Shown: positions 48,727-57,296 of the stretch, in pieces
Layout of the letters: every line of letters starts with the position of its first letter
Numbering within the stretch: the first letter of the stretch is position 1
Assembly (NCBI GenBank): GCA_046328715.1
Contig: JAXLWB010000016.1
Coordinates: 137,813 to 201,812, forward strand
Direction: 5' to 3'
From: JAXLWB01 sp046328715
GTDB lineage: Bacteria; Chloroflexota; Anaerolineae; Caldilineales; Caldilineaceae
Length of the DNA: 64,000 nt
The notes under the pieces: model-generated
The model's input: only the letters and a program-made list of their open reading frames with translations
What the model was told of the DNA's origin: nothing
The model's database searches: none
Made by a program: the position numbers and the translations under genes

Positions 48727-49287
48727 ATGACTGAAGTGAAACATTTGTCCACGGCTGAGCTAGAAGCTGGTTTGGATGAGATTCGCCGCTCGCCCAAGGA
48801 TGATGGCCAGGTGGAGATGATTGTCCGCCGTCCACAAGAGGGTGAACGGGAAATTCTGCAAGAGGGAGAACTCGACCTGGTCGTGGGATTGGTAGGCGAT
48901 AATTGGAAGACACGCGGCAGCAAATCGACCGCCGATGGTTCGGCTCACCCGGAAATGCAACTCAATCTGATGAATCGCCGAGCCATCGACCTGGTGGCGC
49001 AAACACGAGATCGTTGGCATTTGGCGGGCGACCAGATCTTTGTTGACCTCGACTTGAGCGAAGAAAATCTCCCACCTGGCACGCGCCTGACCCTTGGCTC
49101 GGCCATCATAGAAGTAACACCGATCCCGCACAACGGCTGTGCCAAGTTCGTCGCCCGCTTTGGCGCGGATGCGATGAAGTTCGTCAATTCACCGGTTGGC
49201 AAGTCGCTCCATTTGCGCGGCATCAACGCCAAGGTTGTGCAGCCCGGCGTGATTCGGACAGGGGACGCCATAAAGAAAGTGGTATAG
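48727..49287 (+). CDS. MOSC domain-containing protein
   Basis: Protein of 186 residues with a MOSC (molybdenum cofactor sulfurase C-terminal) domain. ATG 48727 has a GGAG site upstream; earlier in-frame ATGs do not. The fold is seen in LDLVVGLVGDNWKTRGS, then WHLAGDQIFVDLDLSEENLP, the strand GSAIIEVTPIPHNGCAKF with the conserved cysteine, and RFGADAMKFVN. MOSC proteins such as YiiM bind the molybdenum cofactor and reduce N-hydroxylated compounds. It is divergent from the TetR gene, with a palindrome over its promoter. Confidence 0.9.
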   Translation: MTEVKHLSTAELEAGLDEIRRSPKDDGQVEMIVRRPQEGEREILQEGELDLVVGLVGDNWKTRGSKSTADGSAHPEMQLNLMNRRAIDLVAQTRDRWHLAGDQIFVDLDLSEENLPPGTRLTLGSAIIEVTPIPHNGCAKFVARFGADAMKFVNSPVGKSLHLRGINAKVVQPGVIRTGDAIKKVV

Positions 49288-49305
49288 GAAGCGGTATTGT
49301 CACGC

Positions 49306-49761
49306 TTAAGCGTTTTTCAAGGTTTGCCACGCATCCCAACTCACCACGCCTACCTTCGGGCGTGGTGGATCGGGGAGCATTGCAATAAATTCAAGTGAAT
49401 GACCATCTGGATCTTTAAAGTAAATCGCCAGTGCAGGCATCCAACCAAATACCATGGGTCGTTCTGTACCATCATTCAAAAAATTGTGTGAGGGCAAATT
49501 GCGTGCGTGAAGGTAGACCACAGAATGATTTAACACATCCTCGATCTTACACCGGAACGCGAAGTGTTGTGGCTGCACTGGCAAGTCCGTTTGTTCCCAA
49601 ACACCTAACATTGCCTCGCCCCAAGCACCTAACCAGTAAAAGGCAACCCGTCGCTTCTCCTCCATTGTCCCTAGCTGCAACCCAAGTACTTCGCTGTAAA
49701 ATTGCATGGAACGCTCAAGGTTCGCCACCTTGATATGAGTTTCAAAGAGTCCCTGAATCAT
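49306..49761 (-). CDS. VOC family (glyoxalase-like) protein
   Basis: Protein of 151 residues with a vicinal-oxygen-chelate fold. It begins GLFETHIKVANLERSMQFYS, has QHFAFRCKIEDV in the middle, and YFKDPDGHSLEFIAML near the end, where the glutamate is a metal ligand. Its start lies inside the end of the HisA gene, a 20-base overlap with AGGAAGAGG just upstream, so translation is likely coupled. Members include fosfomycin-resistance, glyoxalase and ring-cleavage types; the short length and single domain fit a dimeric resistance or isomerase-like protein, unassigned. Confidence 0.9.
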   Translation of the reverse strand: MIQGLFETHIKVANLERSMQFYSEVLGLQLGTMEEKRRVAFYWLGAWGEAMLGVWEQTDLPVQPQHFAFRCKIEDVLNHSVVYLHARNLPSHNFLNDGTERPMVFGWMPALAIYFKDPDGHSLEFIAMLPDPPRPKVGVVSWDAWQTLKNA

Positions 49762-50527
49762 TTTCCTCTTCCTTCCGCAACCACGCTACGACATCCCGAT
49801 AGGCGACATCCCCGCCAAAGATATCAAGCGCACTGCCGATGGTCAGATCGACTCGGCCTTGACCGAGTTGTTTCACTAATTCCAGATCCTCCAATGTGCG
49901 TGCGCCACCGGCATAGGTGACAGGAATCGGCGCATGGGCACCGAGTAGTTCCACCAGCTTGTGGTCGATGCCCAGGCGCATCCCTTCCACATCGACCCCA
50001 TGTACAAGAAACTCATCACAGTAGGTGGCCAGTTGCGCCAGGGTTTCCTGATTGACTGGCACACTCGTAAACTTCTGCCAGCGATCTGTGACCACCCAAT
50101 AAGCCCCATCCCGCCAGCGACAACTCAGGTCCAGTACAATGCGCTCTTTGCCCACGCTGGTTACCAGGTGATTGAGCCGCTGCATATCCACCTGTCCCTG
50201 CTGAAAGACGTAGGAGGTCACAATTACATGGCTGGCCCCGGCATCGAGATATTCCCAGGCATTCTCGGGCGTGATGCCGCCGCCCATCTGTAATCCGTCA
50301 GGAAAGGCGCGCAGCGCCGACAAGGCAGCCTCATGATTGCCTGGGCCGAGTGCAATTACATGCCCGCCGATTAACGCATCAGCCTTATACATCTCGGCAT
50401 AGAACGCTGGCGAACGATCACTTTCAAAGTTGGTCACGATTCGTTGGGTCTGATCATCATTGAGAGTACCACCCACGATCTGCACCACACGCCCATTACG
50501 CAGATCGATGCACGGTCGAAAACGCAT
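49742..50527 (-). CDS. hisA: phosphoribosyl imidazole carboxamide isomerase, eukaryotic HIS6 type
   Basis: Isomerase of 261 residues in histidine biosynthesis (ProFAR to PRFAR). It follows the eukaryotic form rather than the common bacterial HisA: CIDLRNGRVVQIVGGTL, GGHVIALGPGNHEAALSAL, VLDLSCRWRDGAYWVV, EFLVHGVDVEGMRLGID and DLTIGSALDIFGGD all parallel yeast His6. The aspartate in CIDL and the one in VHGVDVEG are the catalytic pair expected for the barrel. The start has AAAGGA upstream. No other his genes are in the window, and a VOC gene overlaps its end. Confidence 0.92.
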   Translation of the reverse strand: MRFRPCIDLRNGRVVQIVGGTLNDDQTQRIVTNFESDRSPAFYAEMYKADALIGGHVIALGPGNHEAALSALRAFPDGLQMGGGITPENAWEYLDAGASHVIVTSYVFQQGQVDMQRLNHLVTSVGKERIVLDLSCRWRDGAYWVVTDRWQKFTSVPVNQETLAQLATYCDEFLVHGVDVEGMRLGIDHKLVELLGAHAPIPVTYAGGARTLEDLELVKQLGQGRVDLTIGSALDIFGGDVAYRDVVAWLRKEEENDSGTL

Positions 50528-50557
50528 GTTCGGCTATCCTTTGGCAAGTTGAAAGAG

Positions 50558-50630
50558 GATCGCTACGCAGATGACACGGATGGCACGGATTTTTGCGGAT
50601 TTTTATCTGCCTTTGATCCGCGTACCGATC
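50558..50630. repeat. family B element, copy 5
   Basis: Seventy-three bases from GATCGCTACGCAGAT to GCGTACCGATC, with the GGATTTTTATCTG block shared with 44196-44291. It lies in the 112-base gap between the M24 gene end and the HisA start. Confidence 0.75.
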
Positions 50631-50639
50631 CCACCTAAT

Positions 50640-51902
50640 CTAGATCAAATGAAACGCCGTCTGCCGACCCGCCAACGGACGACAGCCTTGCTGGGTAAAG
50701 GCCACGACTTCTTCCAATGGCAACTGGACCTCTTCGCCGTCCCATTCAGCCACAGAAGCGCGCACAGAGAGTTCCATGGTAAAACAGCTATTAGGCTCCA
50801 GAGTCACATCGCCCCGACCAGGATTGTTTTCCTGCTCCCAGGGCAACCCGATCAGCGGCCCCGGCTCGTGCAGAAAAAGCCCGACCGAGTGGGAATAGAC
50901 TCTCGGATTGGGGATGCCTGCTTTGCGCGCTCGTGTCAGCACTTGATGCAACAGTTGATTGCCGCTCAAACCGGTCTCGAAGGATGCCATGTAGAGATCC
51001 TGGAGGCGATTGCCCTCTGCCATTAATTGACGCAGCCCTTGCGCTGCCTCGTCTTCACCTGGCAGCAACACATAGGCCAACTGTTGATGATCGGAGTTCA
51101 GGCGCAGATATTGAAACCCTACATCACAATGGATCAGGTCGCCGGCTCGAATGACTCGATCGGCAGGATCATGCTGCGCACGCAAGGCAGGGCGGCGCAG
51201 GATACGATAGGAAGGTTTGAAGGCCATCGGGAAACCTAGATCCGCGCAACGCTGCCAATAGGCCCACATCAGGTCGTCCACTGTGGTGTGGCCAGGAATG
51301 ATGGTTTGGCGGCTATAGATCTCCGCCATCACATGATGCGCCACATCGCAGACATGGTCGTACATCTCAATGTCAGTGGCGGTCAAGGTTGAGAGCCAAC
51401 GAGTTGCCAGTGTTTCGGCTGAGACCAATCGCTCAACGAGATGGGCGGGTAACTTTGCAACGAGTTGCTGATAGAGGTTATAGGTCAAACCGCCCGCCGC
51501 CCACTGGATCGAGCTAATATTGATGCCAATTCGCTGTGGATTACGTTGCTCCAGAAGTTGCAACAGCAGGGGCCACTGCTCCTTTTCGAGTTGGCCGGTG
51601 TAGGGGCGTTGATAGAGATCGCGCGTGTTGGTGCCCGAAATGTTGATCCCCTCCAGACCCGCCTCACCTCGGTCAAAGAAGACAAGCATTTGCAGGATTG
51701 GACACCAGGTATCCATTGGAATCAGCGTGGTATAAACCGGGTCAAGATTGTCCTCCTGACACAGGATCAGCCAACAGTCAATCCCGCTGGCCCGCATGGC
51801 TGGCAACAAGATCTCCTCCAGCCGCCGCTTGATCGACTGGTAGATCACCTCAGCTCGCTGGCGCATCGGTAAAACGTGCGGAAACGCAGAATGAGCAGGC
51901 AT
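50640..51902 (-). CDS. M24 family Xaa-Pro peptidase-like protein
   Basis: Protein of about 420 residues with the creatinase/prolidase layout: an N-terminal domain (to about 160) and a pita-bread catalytic domain. Candidate metal ligands are the aspartates in LIHCDVGFQYLRLNSDHQQL, the histidine in SHSVGLFLHEPGP, and glutamates in FTMELSVRA and PLEEVVAF. Three consecutive ATGs follow GGAG; the third (51902) has the best spacing. Some ligand contexts differ from classical Xaa-Pro dipeptidases, so the exact activity is uncertain. It is a single gene downstream of nothing obvious. Confidence 0.88.
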   Translation of the reverse strand: MPAHSAFPHVLPMRQRAEVIYQSIKRRLEEILLPAMRASGIDCWLILCQEDNLDPVYTTLIPMDTWCPILQMLVFFDRGEAGLEGINISGTNTRDLYQRPYTGQLEKEQWPLLLQLLEQRNPQRIGINISSIQWAAGGLTYNLYQQLVAKLPAHLVERLVSAETLATRWLSTLTATDIEMYDHVCDVAHHVMAEIYSRQTIIPGHTTVDDLMWAYWQRCADLGFPMAFKPSYRILRRPALRAQHDPADRVIRAGDLIHCDVGFQYLRLNSDHQQLAYVLLPGEDEAAQGLRQLMAEGNRLQDLYMASFETGLSGNQLLHQVLTRARKAGIPNPRVYSHSVGLFLHEPGPLIGLPWEQENNPGRGDVTLEPNSCFTMELSVRASVAEWDGEEVQLPLEEVVAFTQQGCRPLAGRQTAFHLI

Positions 51903-52045
51903 CATCATCTCCTAAAACACCCTCTTGACATTCACGTAACGTTATAGTTTACACTCGTTGCAACGACGAATTTGATATACTGCCATAAAGAAAGGGATTT
52001 GGCTATGAAACCAAACTGGATACCACCCCATCAATATTACCATCA

Positions 52046-52819
52046 ATGGCTCGACGCATCAGATTTCAAACTATGTTCACTGTCAAACAGCTTTCGCAAA
52101 TTGCAGGGGTGACACCTCGCACCTTGCACTACTACGACGAAATTGGTCTGCTCAAGCCCTCCAAAGTTGGGCAGAATGGCTATCGCTACTATGGCGACGA
52201 GTCACTCTTACGTCTGCAACAGATTTTGCTCTATCGCGAGTTGGACATGCCGTTGGAGCACATCAAGCGCATCCTCGGGCGGAGTGACTTCGATGTGCTG
52301 ACAGCGCTAGATCGTCACCGAACCGAGTTGCGCAAACGCATTGCAAAGATGGAACGGCTCTGTACAACCGTCGAAAATACGATTCAACACATCAAAGGAA
52401 CGACAACCATGAGTAACCGGCAACTCTTTGAGCCATTTAGTGAGGAACAGCAGGCAGAATACGAACAAGAAGCGATGCAAGCTTATGATCCTGCCACCGT
52501 CAAAGCGTCGATGAAGACGTGGAAGAATTACAGCGCCGCCGAGAAGGAACGCATCGGCAAAGAGGGCAACGAGATTTATCTGGATTTCCTACGCCTGATG
52601 CCAAATGGAGCAGCCTCGGACGAGGTTCAAGCTTGTGTCGAGCGCTGGCGGCGCAACATCGAAGCCTTCTGGACACCCAACGAAGAACAATTGCTCGGCC
52701 TGGTCAACGGCTACAACGATGACCCACGCTTTAAAGCCAACTTCGACCAGATCGACCCGGCACTCGCCCCATTTATGCGCGAGGCGGTGACAATCTATGC
52801 GAATCGGCGGAAGGGGTAA
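52046..52819 (+). CDS. MerR family regulator with TipAS antibiotic-recognition domain
   Basis: Regulator of 257 residues. The MerR helix-turn-helix opens with TVKQLSQIAGVTPRTLHYYD and EIGLLKPSKVGQNGYRYYGD. A coiled-coil dimer helix follows (ALDRHRTELRKRIAKMERL). The second half (about 125-255) is the TipAS domain, FEPFSEEQQAEYEQEAMQAY and NGYNDDPRFKANFDQIDPAL, which binds thiopeptides and other drugs covalently or in a cleft. No Shine-Dalgarno site is clear; ATG 52073 is an alternative start. Usually such proteins activate efflux or their own gene. Confidence 0.92.
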   Translation: MARRIRFQTMFTVKQLSQIAGVTPRTLHYYDEIGLLKPSKVGQNGYRYYGDESLLRLQQILLYRELDMPLEHIKRILGRSDFDVLTALDRHRTELRKRIAKMERLCTTVENTIQHIKGTTTMSNRQLFEPFSEEQQAEYEQEAMQAYDPATVKASMKTWKNYSAAEKERIGKEGNEIYLDFLRLMPNGAASDEVQACVERWRRNIEAFWTPNEEQLLGLVNGYNDDPRFKANFDQIDPALAPFMREAVTIYANRRKG

Positions 52820-52830
52820 AGAAGTGGGAT

Positions 52831-52887
52831 GGAGAGATTGGGAGAATAGTAGATTGAATACAAAAATTTCCTAATCTCCCAGTCTCC
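52831..52887. repeat. inverted repeat between convergent genes
   Basis: GATTGGGAGAATAG near 52836 pairs with CTAATCTCCCAGTCTCC (52871-52887). It lies between the MerR stop and the DinB stop and could end transcription from both sides. The hairpin at 63331-63358 has similar GGGAGAT/ATCTCCC arms. Confidence 0.5.
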
Positions 52888-52892
52888 TAACC

Positions 52893-53366
52893 TCAAGTTG
52901 CTAAGCCCTTTTTGATGTCCTCCAAATGCACCCGATCATGGGCGGCAATCGTTTCGTAATATTGCTCAATCGTGATAACCCCACGCGAGGGGTGGCGCCC
53001 AGTCATAGACCACTCCTGCTCACCCAACGAATTCAAGACTTCAAGGGTTTTGGCGCGAGTTGTCTCTAATCTTGACAGCAGTTCCTCTGGACTCAGTGCG
53101 CCAATCCGCTCTTGCACGCCCGCATTCCAACGGTTGATATCAAAGCCTTCGGGTACCGTGGGCTCGCCATTGCGCGCTCTATGAACTTGAATGCTCATAC
53201 CCCGTTCAGCGTCGATCAGGTGACTCACCACTGTTGTCACCGTCCAGGGCGTGCCTTCGCTGAAAACGGGTTGCTGCCACTGCGCCTGGGTAAGCGATTG
53301 CAGAAAGGTGAGTAACTCCTGACGGGCAGCGGTCAGGCTTTGAATCCATTGTTCGGCTTTGGTCAT
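52893..53366 (-). CDS. DinB family protein
   Basis: Four-helix-bundle protein of 157 residues of the DinB/YfiT superfamily. It has VVSHLIDAERGMSIQVHRAR, carrying the first metal histidine, and ETIAAHDRVHLEDIKKGL with the paired histidines (HDRVH) near the end. These three histidines are the usual nickel or zinc site. Members act as thiol-dependent transferases (bacillithiol, mycothiol) in detoxification, though many are unassigned. It is a single gene convergent with the TipAS regulator. Confidence 0.9.
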   Translation of the reverse strand: MTKAEQWIQSLTAARQELLTFLQSLTQAQWQQPVFSEGTPWTVTTVVSHLIDAERGMSIQVHRARNGEPTVPEGFDINRWNAGVQERIGALSPEELLSRLETTRAKTLEVLNSLGEQEWSMTGRHPSRGVITIEQYYETIAAHDRVHLEDIKKGLAT

Positions 53367-53561
53367 GATGATTTCCCTTGAATATAAAGAGTGAAGAATC
53401 CTGATAGGTGCATCAATTTCTCACACTAGATAACACTGCCACCCACAACACGTTGCATGATCAGGCCGACATCAAATTAGTCAAACTACAATTAGACTCT
53501 CTATACTTCGGGAAGTCTAATTGCTTGACGCCAATCTCTTACGGAGAATACTGATTCGATT

Positions 53562-54644
53562 ATGAATGAAACACAACCTATTTCACCTGCGGCCACGCGC
53601 ATAAACTCTTTTGAACTAGGGATTTACTCCTTTGTTGAACATTTTCCTGACCCAGTCACGGGAGCAAAAATTAGCCCTGTGGAGCGAATGCAGAATTTGC
53701 TTGAGACAATCGAACTGGCCGACCAGGTGGGATTGGACGTCTTTGCGATTGGCGAACACCATCGTGAGGAGTTCTTGGCTTCGGCACCATTGGTCATTCT
53801 CGGTGCAGCGGCAGCACGCACCAAGTCGATTCGTCTCTCCACGGCAGTCACTGTGCTCAGTTCAGATGACCCGGTGCGTGTCTTCCAGAACTTTGCCACG
53901 CTCGATCTGCTCTCCAACGGACGGGCCGAAATCATGGCGGGCCGCGGATCGTTTATCGAGTCCTTTCCACTTTTCGGCTACGATCTGCACGACTATGACA
54001 CTCTGTTCTCCGAGAAGCTAGAAATGTTGGTGCAACTGCGTGAGAGCGAGAAGATTACCTGGTCGGGTCAACATCGAGCGGATTTGAACAATTTGGGGGT
54101 TTATCCTCGCCCAGTCCAGGAGCCGATACCGATCTGGGTGGCCGTTGGTGGTACACCGCAATCGGTGATCCGTGCTGCCAGTTTAGGCTTGCCGATGGCG
54201 CTGGCAATTATCGGTGGCATGCCCGAACGGTTTGCGCCTTTCTTCCACCTCTACCGCCAGGCTGCCACTGAAGCAGGCTACGATCCAACGCAGATTCCGC
54301 TCAGCATCAACTCGCACGGCTTTATTGCCGACGATGCGCGTGCCGCTGCTGACGCCTACTATCCGGCGGCAATGGTCATGATGAACCGCATTGGCCGTGA
54401 GCGTGGCTGGTCGCCGATGAATCGCCAACAGATGGAGGCATCGAAGGCGCTGCGCGGCTCGGATTTTGTCGGTAGCCCAGCCGAAATCATTGAAAAAATT
54501 CTCTTTCAACACCAAATCTTTGGTCATCAACGACTGTTGTTGCAGCTCGGCCTCGGTGCCATCGAACACAAAAAGATGATGCGGGCGATTGAATTGCTAG
54601 GCACCGAGGTTGCGCCGGTGGTGAGGAAAGAGTTGAAAAGTTGA
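53562..54644 (+). CDS. LLM class flavin-dependent oxidoreductase
   Basis: Luciferase-like monooxygenase family protein of 360 residues. FELGIYSFVEHFPDP opens the barrel, LDVFAIGEHHREEFLASAPL is the active-site histidine region, and AEIMAGRGSFIESFPLFGYD with VAVGGTPQSVIRAASLG form the flavin pocket. It ends DFVGSPAEIIEKILF, as in oxidoreductases found beside CMD-domain peroxidase genes. It is followed by an aldo/keto reductase and then the fused CMD protein on the same strand, an arrangement that fits that association. An 18-base inverted repeat lies just after its stop. Confidence 0.93.
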   Translation: MNETQPISPAATRINSFELGIYSFVEHFPDPVTGAKISPVERMQNLLETIELADQVGLDVFAIGEHHREEFLASAPLVILGAAAARTKSIRLSTAVTVLSSDDPVRVFQNFATLDLLSNGRAEIMAGRGSFIESFPLFGYDLHDYDTLFSEKLEMLVQLRESEKITWSGQHRADLNNLGVYPRPVQEPIPIWVAVGGTPQSVIRAASLGLPMALAIIGGMPERFAPFFHLYRQAATEAGYDPTQIPLSINSHGFIADDARAAADAYYPAAMVMMNRIGRERGWSPMNRQQMEASKALRGSDFVGSPAEIIEKILFQHQIFGHQRLLLQLGLGAIEHKKMMRAIELLGTEVAPVVRKELKS

Positions 54645-54647
54645 AAG

Positions 54648-54699
54648 GTGGAAGAGTTGAAAAGTGGCAAAGTGTGCGATTACTTTTCAACTCTTCCAC
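54648..54699. repeat. inverted repeat after the LLM gene
   Basis: GTGGAAGAGTTGAAAAGT (54648-54665) is exactly inverted at 54682-54699 around a 16-base loop, followed by TTGCCCC. It starts three bases after the stop codon and may act as a terminator. Confidence 0.65.
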
Positions 54700-54795
54700 T
54701 TTGCCCCTTTGCCCCTTTTATCACAATGAATATTCACCATGTCGACAAAGCAATTTTCATCTTGCATCGTACACATTACTTTTTAGGAGACTGAG

Positions 54796-55827
54796 ATGGA
54801 CTATCGAATCCTTGGCGCATCGGGGCTGAAGGTACCGGTGCTGGCCTTTGGAACCGCGACCTTTGGTGGCGGCAATGAATTTTTTCGTACCTGGGGAAGT
54901 ACACAGGTTGAAGAAGCAACCCGCCTGGTTGATATTGCGTTGGAGGCAGGTGTCAATCTTTTTGATACTGCCGACGTCTATTCAGCCGGGATGGCGGAGG
55001 AAATTTTGGGGCAGGCGATCGGCAAGCGTCGTGACGCGGTATTGATTGCAACCAAGGCGACCTTTCGCAGCGAGGCAGGACCCAATGGCCTGGGATCTTC
55101 ACGTCACCATCTGCTACGCGCCTGCGAAGCGAGTTTGCGCCGACTAGGCACTGACTATATCGACCTTTATCAGCTACACGGGTTTGATGCGCTCACCCCG
55201 CTTGAGGAAACATTGCGGGCGTTGGAGGATCTGATCCGTAGCGGCAAAGTTCGCTACATCGGCTGTTCTAACTTTTCCGGCTGGCATTTGATGAAGTCGC
55301 TAGCCATCTCCGAGAAGTATGGCTTGCCCCGTCACATTGCGCATCAGGCATACTATTCCCTGGCTGGTCGGGAATATGAATGGGAGTTGATGCCACTTGC
55401 CATTGACCAGAAGGTAGGCACAATTGTCTGGAGCCCGCTCGGTGGCGGACGCTTGACAGGCAAAATACGTCGTGATCAGCCACCGCCCGCTGGTAGCCGT
55501 GCCAGCGTGAACTCCGAAACCAGCCAATCGGGCAACAACGAGGCCCTTTATCGCACAGTTGAGGCGATGGACGAAATCGTACAGGAAACAGGCAAGACCC
55601 ATTCGCAGATTGCGCTCAATTGGCTGCTACAACGTCCCACCATTACCTCCATTGTCTTTGGTGCGCGTAACGAGGCACAATTGCATGAAAATCTGGGTGC
55701 CGTTGGCTGGAATCTGACGAGTGAACAGGTTGCCAAACTGGATGCCGCCAGTTTCATCCCGCCCATCTATCCCTACTGGCACCAACGCAACTTTACCGAG
55801 CGCAATCCGCTGCCGGTGCCGAAGTAG
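54796..55827 (+). CDS. aldo/keto reductase
   Basis: Reductase of 343 residues. The tetrad is D57 and Y62 in FDTADVYSAG, K87 in IATKAT and H128 in YQLHGF; IVFGARNEAQLHENLGAVGW is the cofactor end. IAHQAYYSLAGREYEWELMP places it near the YajO/Gpr-like branch, different from the two reductases at the left of the window. The start has AGGAG before it. It lies between the luciferase-like gene and the fused CMD protein and is probably part of the same redox gene group. Confidence 0.94.
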   Translation: MDYRILGASGLKVPVLAFGTATFGGGNEFFRTWGSTQVEEATRLVDIALEAGVNLFDTADVYSAGMAEEILGQAIGKRRDAVLIATKATFRSEAGPNGLGSSRHHLLRACEASLRRLGTDYIDLYQLHGFDALTPLEETLRALEDLIRSGKVRYIGCSNFSGWHLMKSLAISEKYGLPRHIAHQAYYSLAGREYEWELMPLAIDQKVGTIVWSPLGGGRLTGKIRRDQPPPAGSRASVNSETSQSGNNEALYRTVEAMDEIVQETGKTHSQIALNWLLQRPTITSIVFGARNEAQLHENLGAVGWNLTSEQVAKLDAASFIPPIYPYWHQRNFTERNPLPVPK

Positions 55828-55935
55828 CGGACAGTAAGATAGTAGGATGGTGGAACAGTGTACGTTGTCACTGACGGGGTAATTCTGTGGGAAGGACGTA
55901 ACATCATTCAGTCGATGAGAAAGGATATTTCGACA

Positions 55936-57057
55936 ATGTCCAATGTGCTAGATGTAATTGATGCGTTGGTGGGAATTTCAAGCGAATCGCCAGTTGCTAC
56001 GTTGCGAAGACAACGACCGGAAGTCGTTCAATATGCGCAGAACAGCTACGAAACGCTCTTGCAACCGACCGATGTGGTGGGGTTCTCGTTGGTAGAACGG
56101 GGTCAGGCGGCGCTGCGAGTGGCAAGCTTAACCGAGAATCCTCGCCTGCTTGCGCACTATCGCCACTATCTTAGCCAGCTAGGAGAAGAGCCGAGTGCCA
56201 TCGAAGCGATTGAGACGTTTCCCGAAGGCGTTCAACTTTCTCCACCGCTTAGCGCAATGCTTCGCCATGTCGATCTGTTAACACACCAACCAGCAGCCGC
56301 CACACCCGCTGACGTAACATCCTTACAGGCGGTTGGCTTTAGCACACGTAATATTGTGACGCTTTCACAATTAATCGCCTTTTTGAGTTTTCAGACGCGC
56401 ATTGTGACCGCCCTGCAACTGTTGGCTGGGACGCTGGAGACGAAGCCGAGCAGCCATCCACACTCTTGGCAGCCCCGACCAATCTATCATGCACAGCAAG
56501 GCTTTACCCTAGATGCACTGGGGTGGAACGCCTGGCTCGACACGGTCAAACTAGACGACGCTACGCCCGAGCAGATTGCTGTGCTTGAGGAAAGTACACC
56601 GACGGCCAAGACCTCACCCTACTATCTTTTATTGGTGCAGGATGTGGAGGTGCTGCGTGCCCGTTCCCGTCTCTACAATGCCATCATGTATGGACCACGT
56701 GGATTGGCGCGTGCCGACCGCGAGTTGGCGGCGTTGGCGGTTTCACGCATCAATGGCTGTCCCTATTGTGCGTCGATCCATGCCCAACGTTTTGCGCAAC
56801 TTACCAAACAGCCGGAAATTGTCACTCGCCTGTGGGAAGAAGGGATTGAGACGCCTTTGGAGCCACGCCAACGCGCCATTGTCGATTACGCGGTCAAATT
56901 GACCAGGCAGCCCAGTCAAATGAACGAAGACGATCTAAACGATTTACGTACCGTGGAATTTTCAGATTGGGAGATTCTTGATCTGGCTCATGCGGCAGCC
57001 ATGTTTGCCTGGGCGAATCGGTTGATGCAGACGTTGGGTGAACCAGTGAAGGTGTAG
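55936..57057 (+). CDS. fused CMD-domain / alkylhydroperoxidase protein
   Basis: Protein of 373 residues made of two CMD-like halves. The first (about 1-170) resembles the CMD proteins named after Avi_7170: VIDALVGISSESPVATLRRQ and VGFSTRNIVTLSQLIAFLSF. The second (about 185-370) resembles the Avi_7169 peroxidase type, with the redox motif NGCPYCASIHAQR and DYAVKLTRQPSQM. In other bacteria these are usually separate neighbouring genes. ATG 55936 with AAGGA upstream is preferred over 55858. The CxxCxxxH site predicts thiol peroxidase activity. Its stop is one base from a convergent tRNA gene. Confidence 0.87.
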   Translation: MSNVLDVIDALVGISSESPVATLRRQRPEVVQYAQNSYETLLQPTDVVGFSLVERGQAALRVASLTENPRLLAHYRHYLSQLGEEPSAIEAIETFPEGVQLSPPLSAMLRHVDLLTHQPAAATPADVTSLQAVGFSTRNIVTLSQLIAFLSFQTRIVTALQLLAGTLETKPSSHPHSWQPRPIYHAQQGFTLDALGWNAWLDTVKLDDATPEQIAVLEESTPTAKTSPYYLLLVQDVEVLRARSRLYNAIMYGPRGLARADRELAALAVSRINGCPYCASIHAQRFAQLTKQPEIVTRLWEEGIETPLEPRQRAIVDYAVKLTRQPSQMNEDDLNDLRTVEFSDWEILDLAHAAAMFAWANRLMQTLGEPVKV

Positions 57058-57058
57058 G

Positions 57059-57130
57059 CGCCCCCAGCAGGACTCGAACCTGCGCGCACGGCTCCGGAGG
57101 CCGATGCTCTATCCACTGAGCTATGAGGGC
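57059..57130 (-). tRNA. tRNA-Arg (anticodon CCG)
   Basis: A 72-base cloverleaf on the minus strand. The acceptor GCCCTCA pairs with TGGGGGC (one G-T), the D arm is GCTCAGTGGATAGAGC, the anticodon loop CTCCGGA reads CCG, and the T arm is GCAGGTTCGAGTCCTGC. The discriminator is G and no CCA is encoded. It decodes CGG. One base separates it from the convergent CMD gene. Confidence 0.96.
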
Positions 57131-57182
57131 AATTTGAAGTAGCTACAGTGTACTCACTTCAGCCCCGTTCGTCAAACTAAGG

Positions 57183-57266
57183 GCAGGGTGCAAGATGCAG
57201 GTTGCAAGTTGCAGGGTGCAGGTTGTATCATTCAATACCATCTTACATCTTGCAACTTACACCCTG
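57183..57266. repeat. inverted repeat of GCAGGGTGCAAG type
   Basis: GCAGGGTGCAAGATGCAGG, with nearby variants at 57199 and 57211, is inverted loosely as CATCTTGCAACTTACACCCTGC (57245-57266). It fills the gap between the tRNA and the ATP-grasp gene. Confidence 0.55.
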
Positions 57267-57296
57267 CTCAACCGCTAATCATTCTCGGAGGCCATC

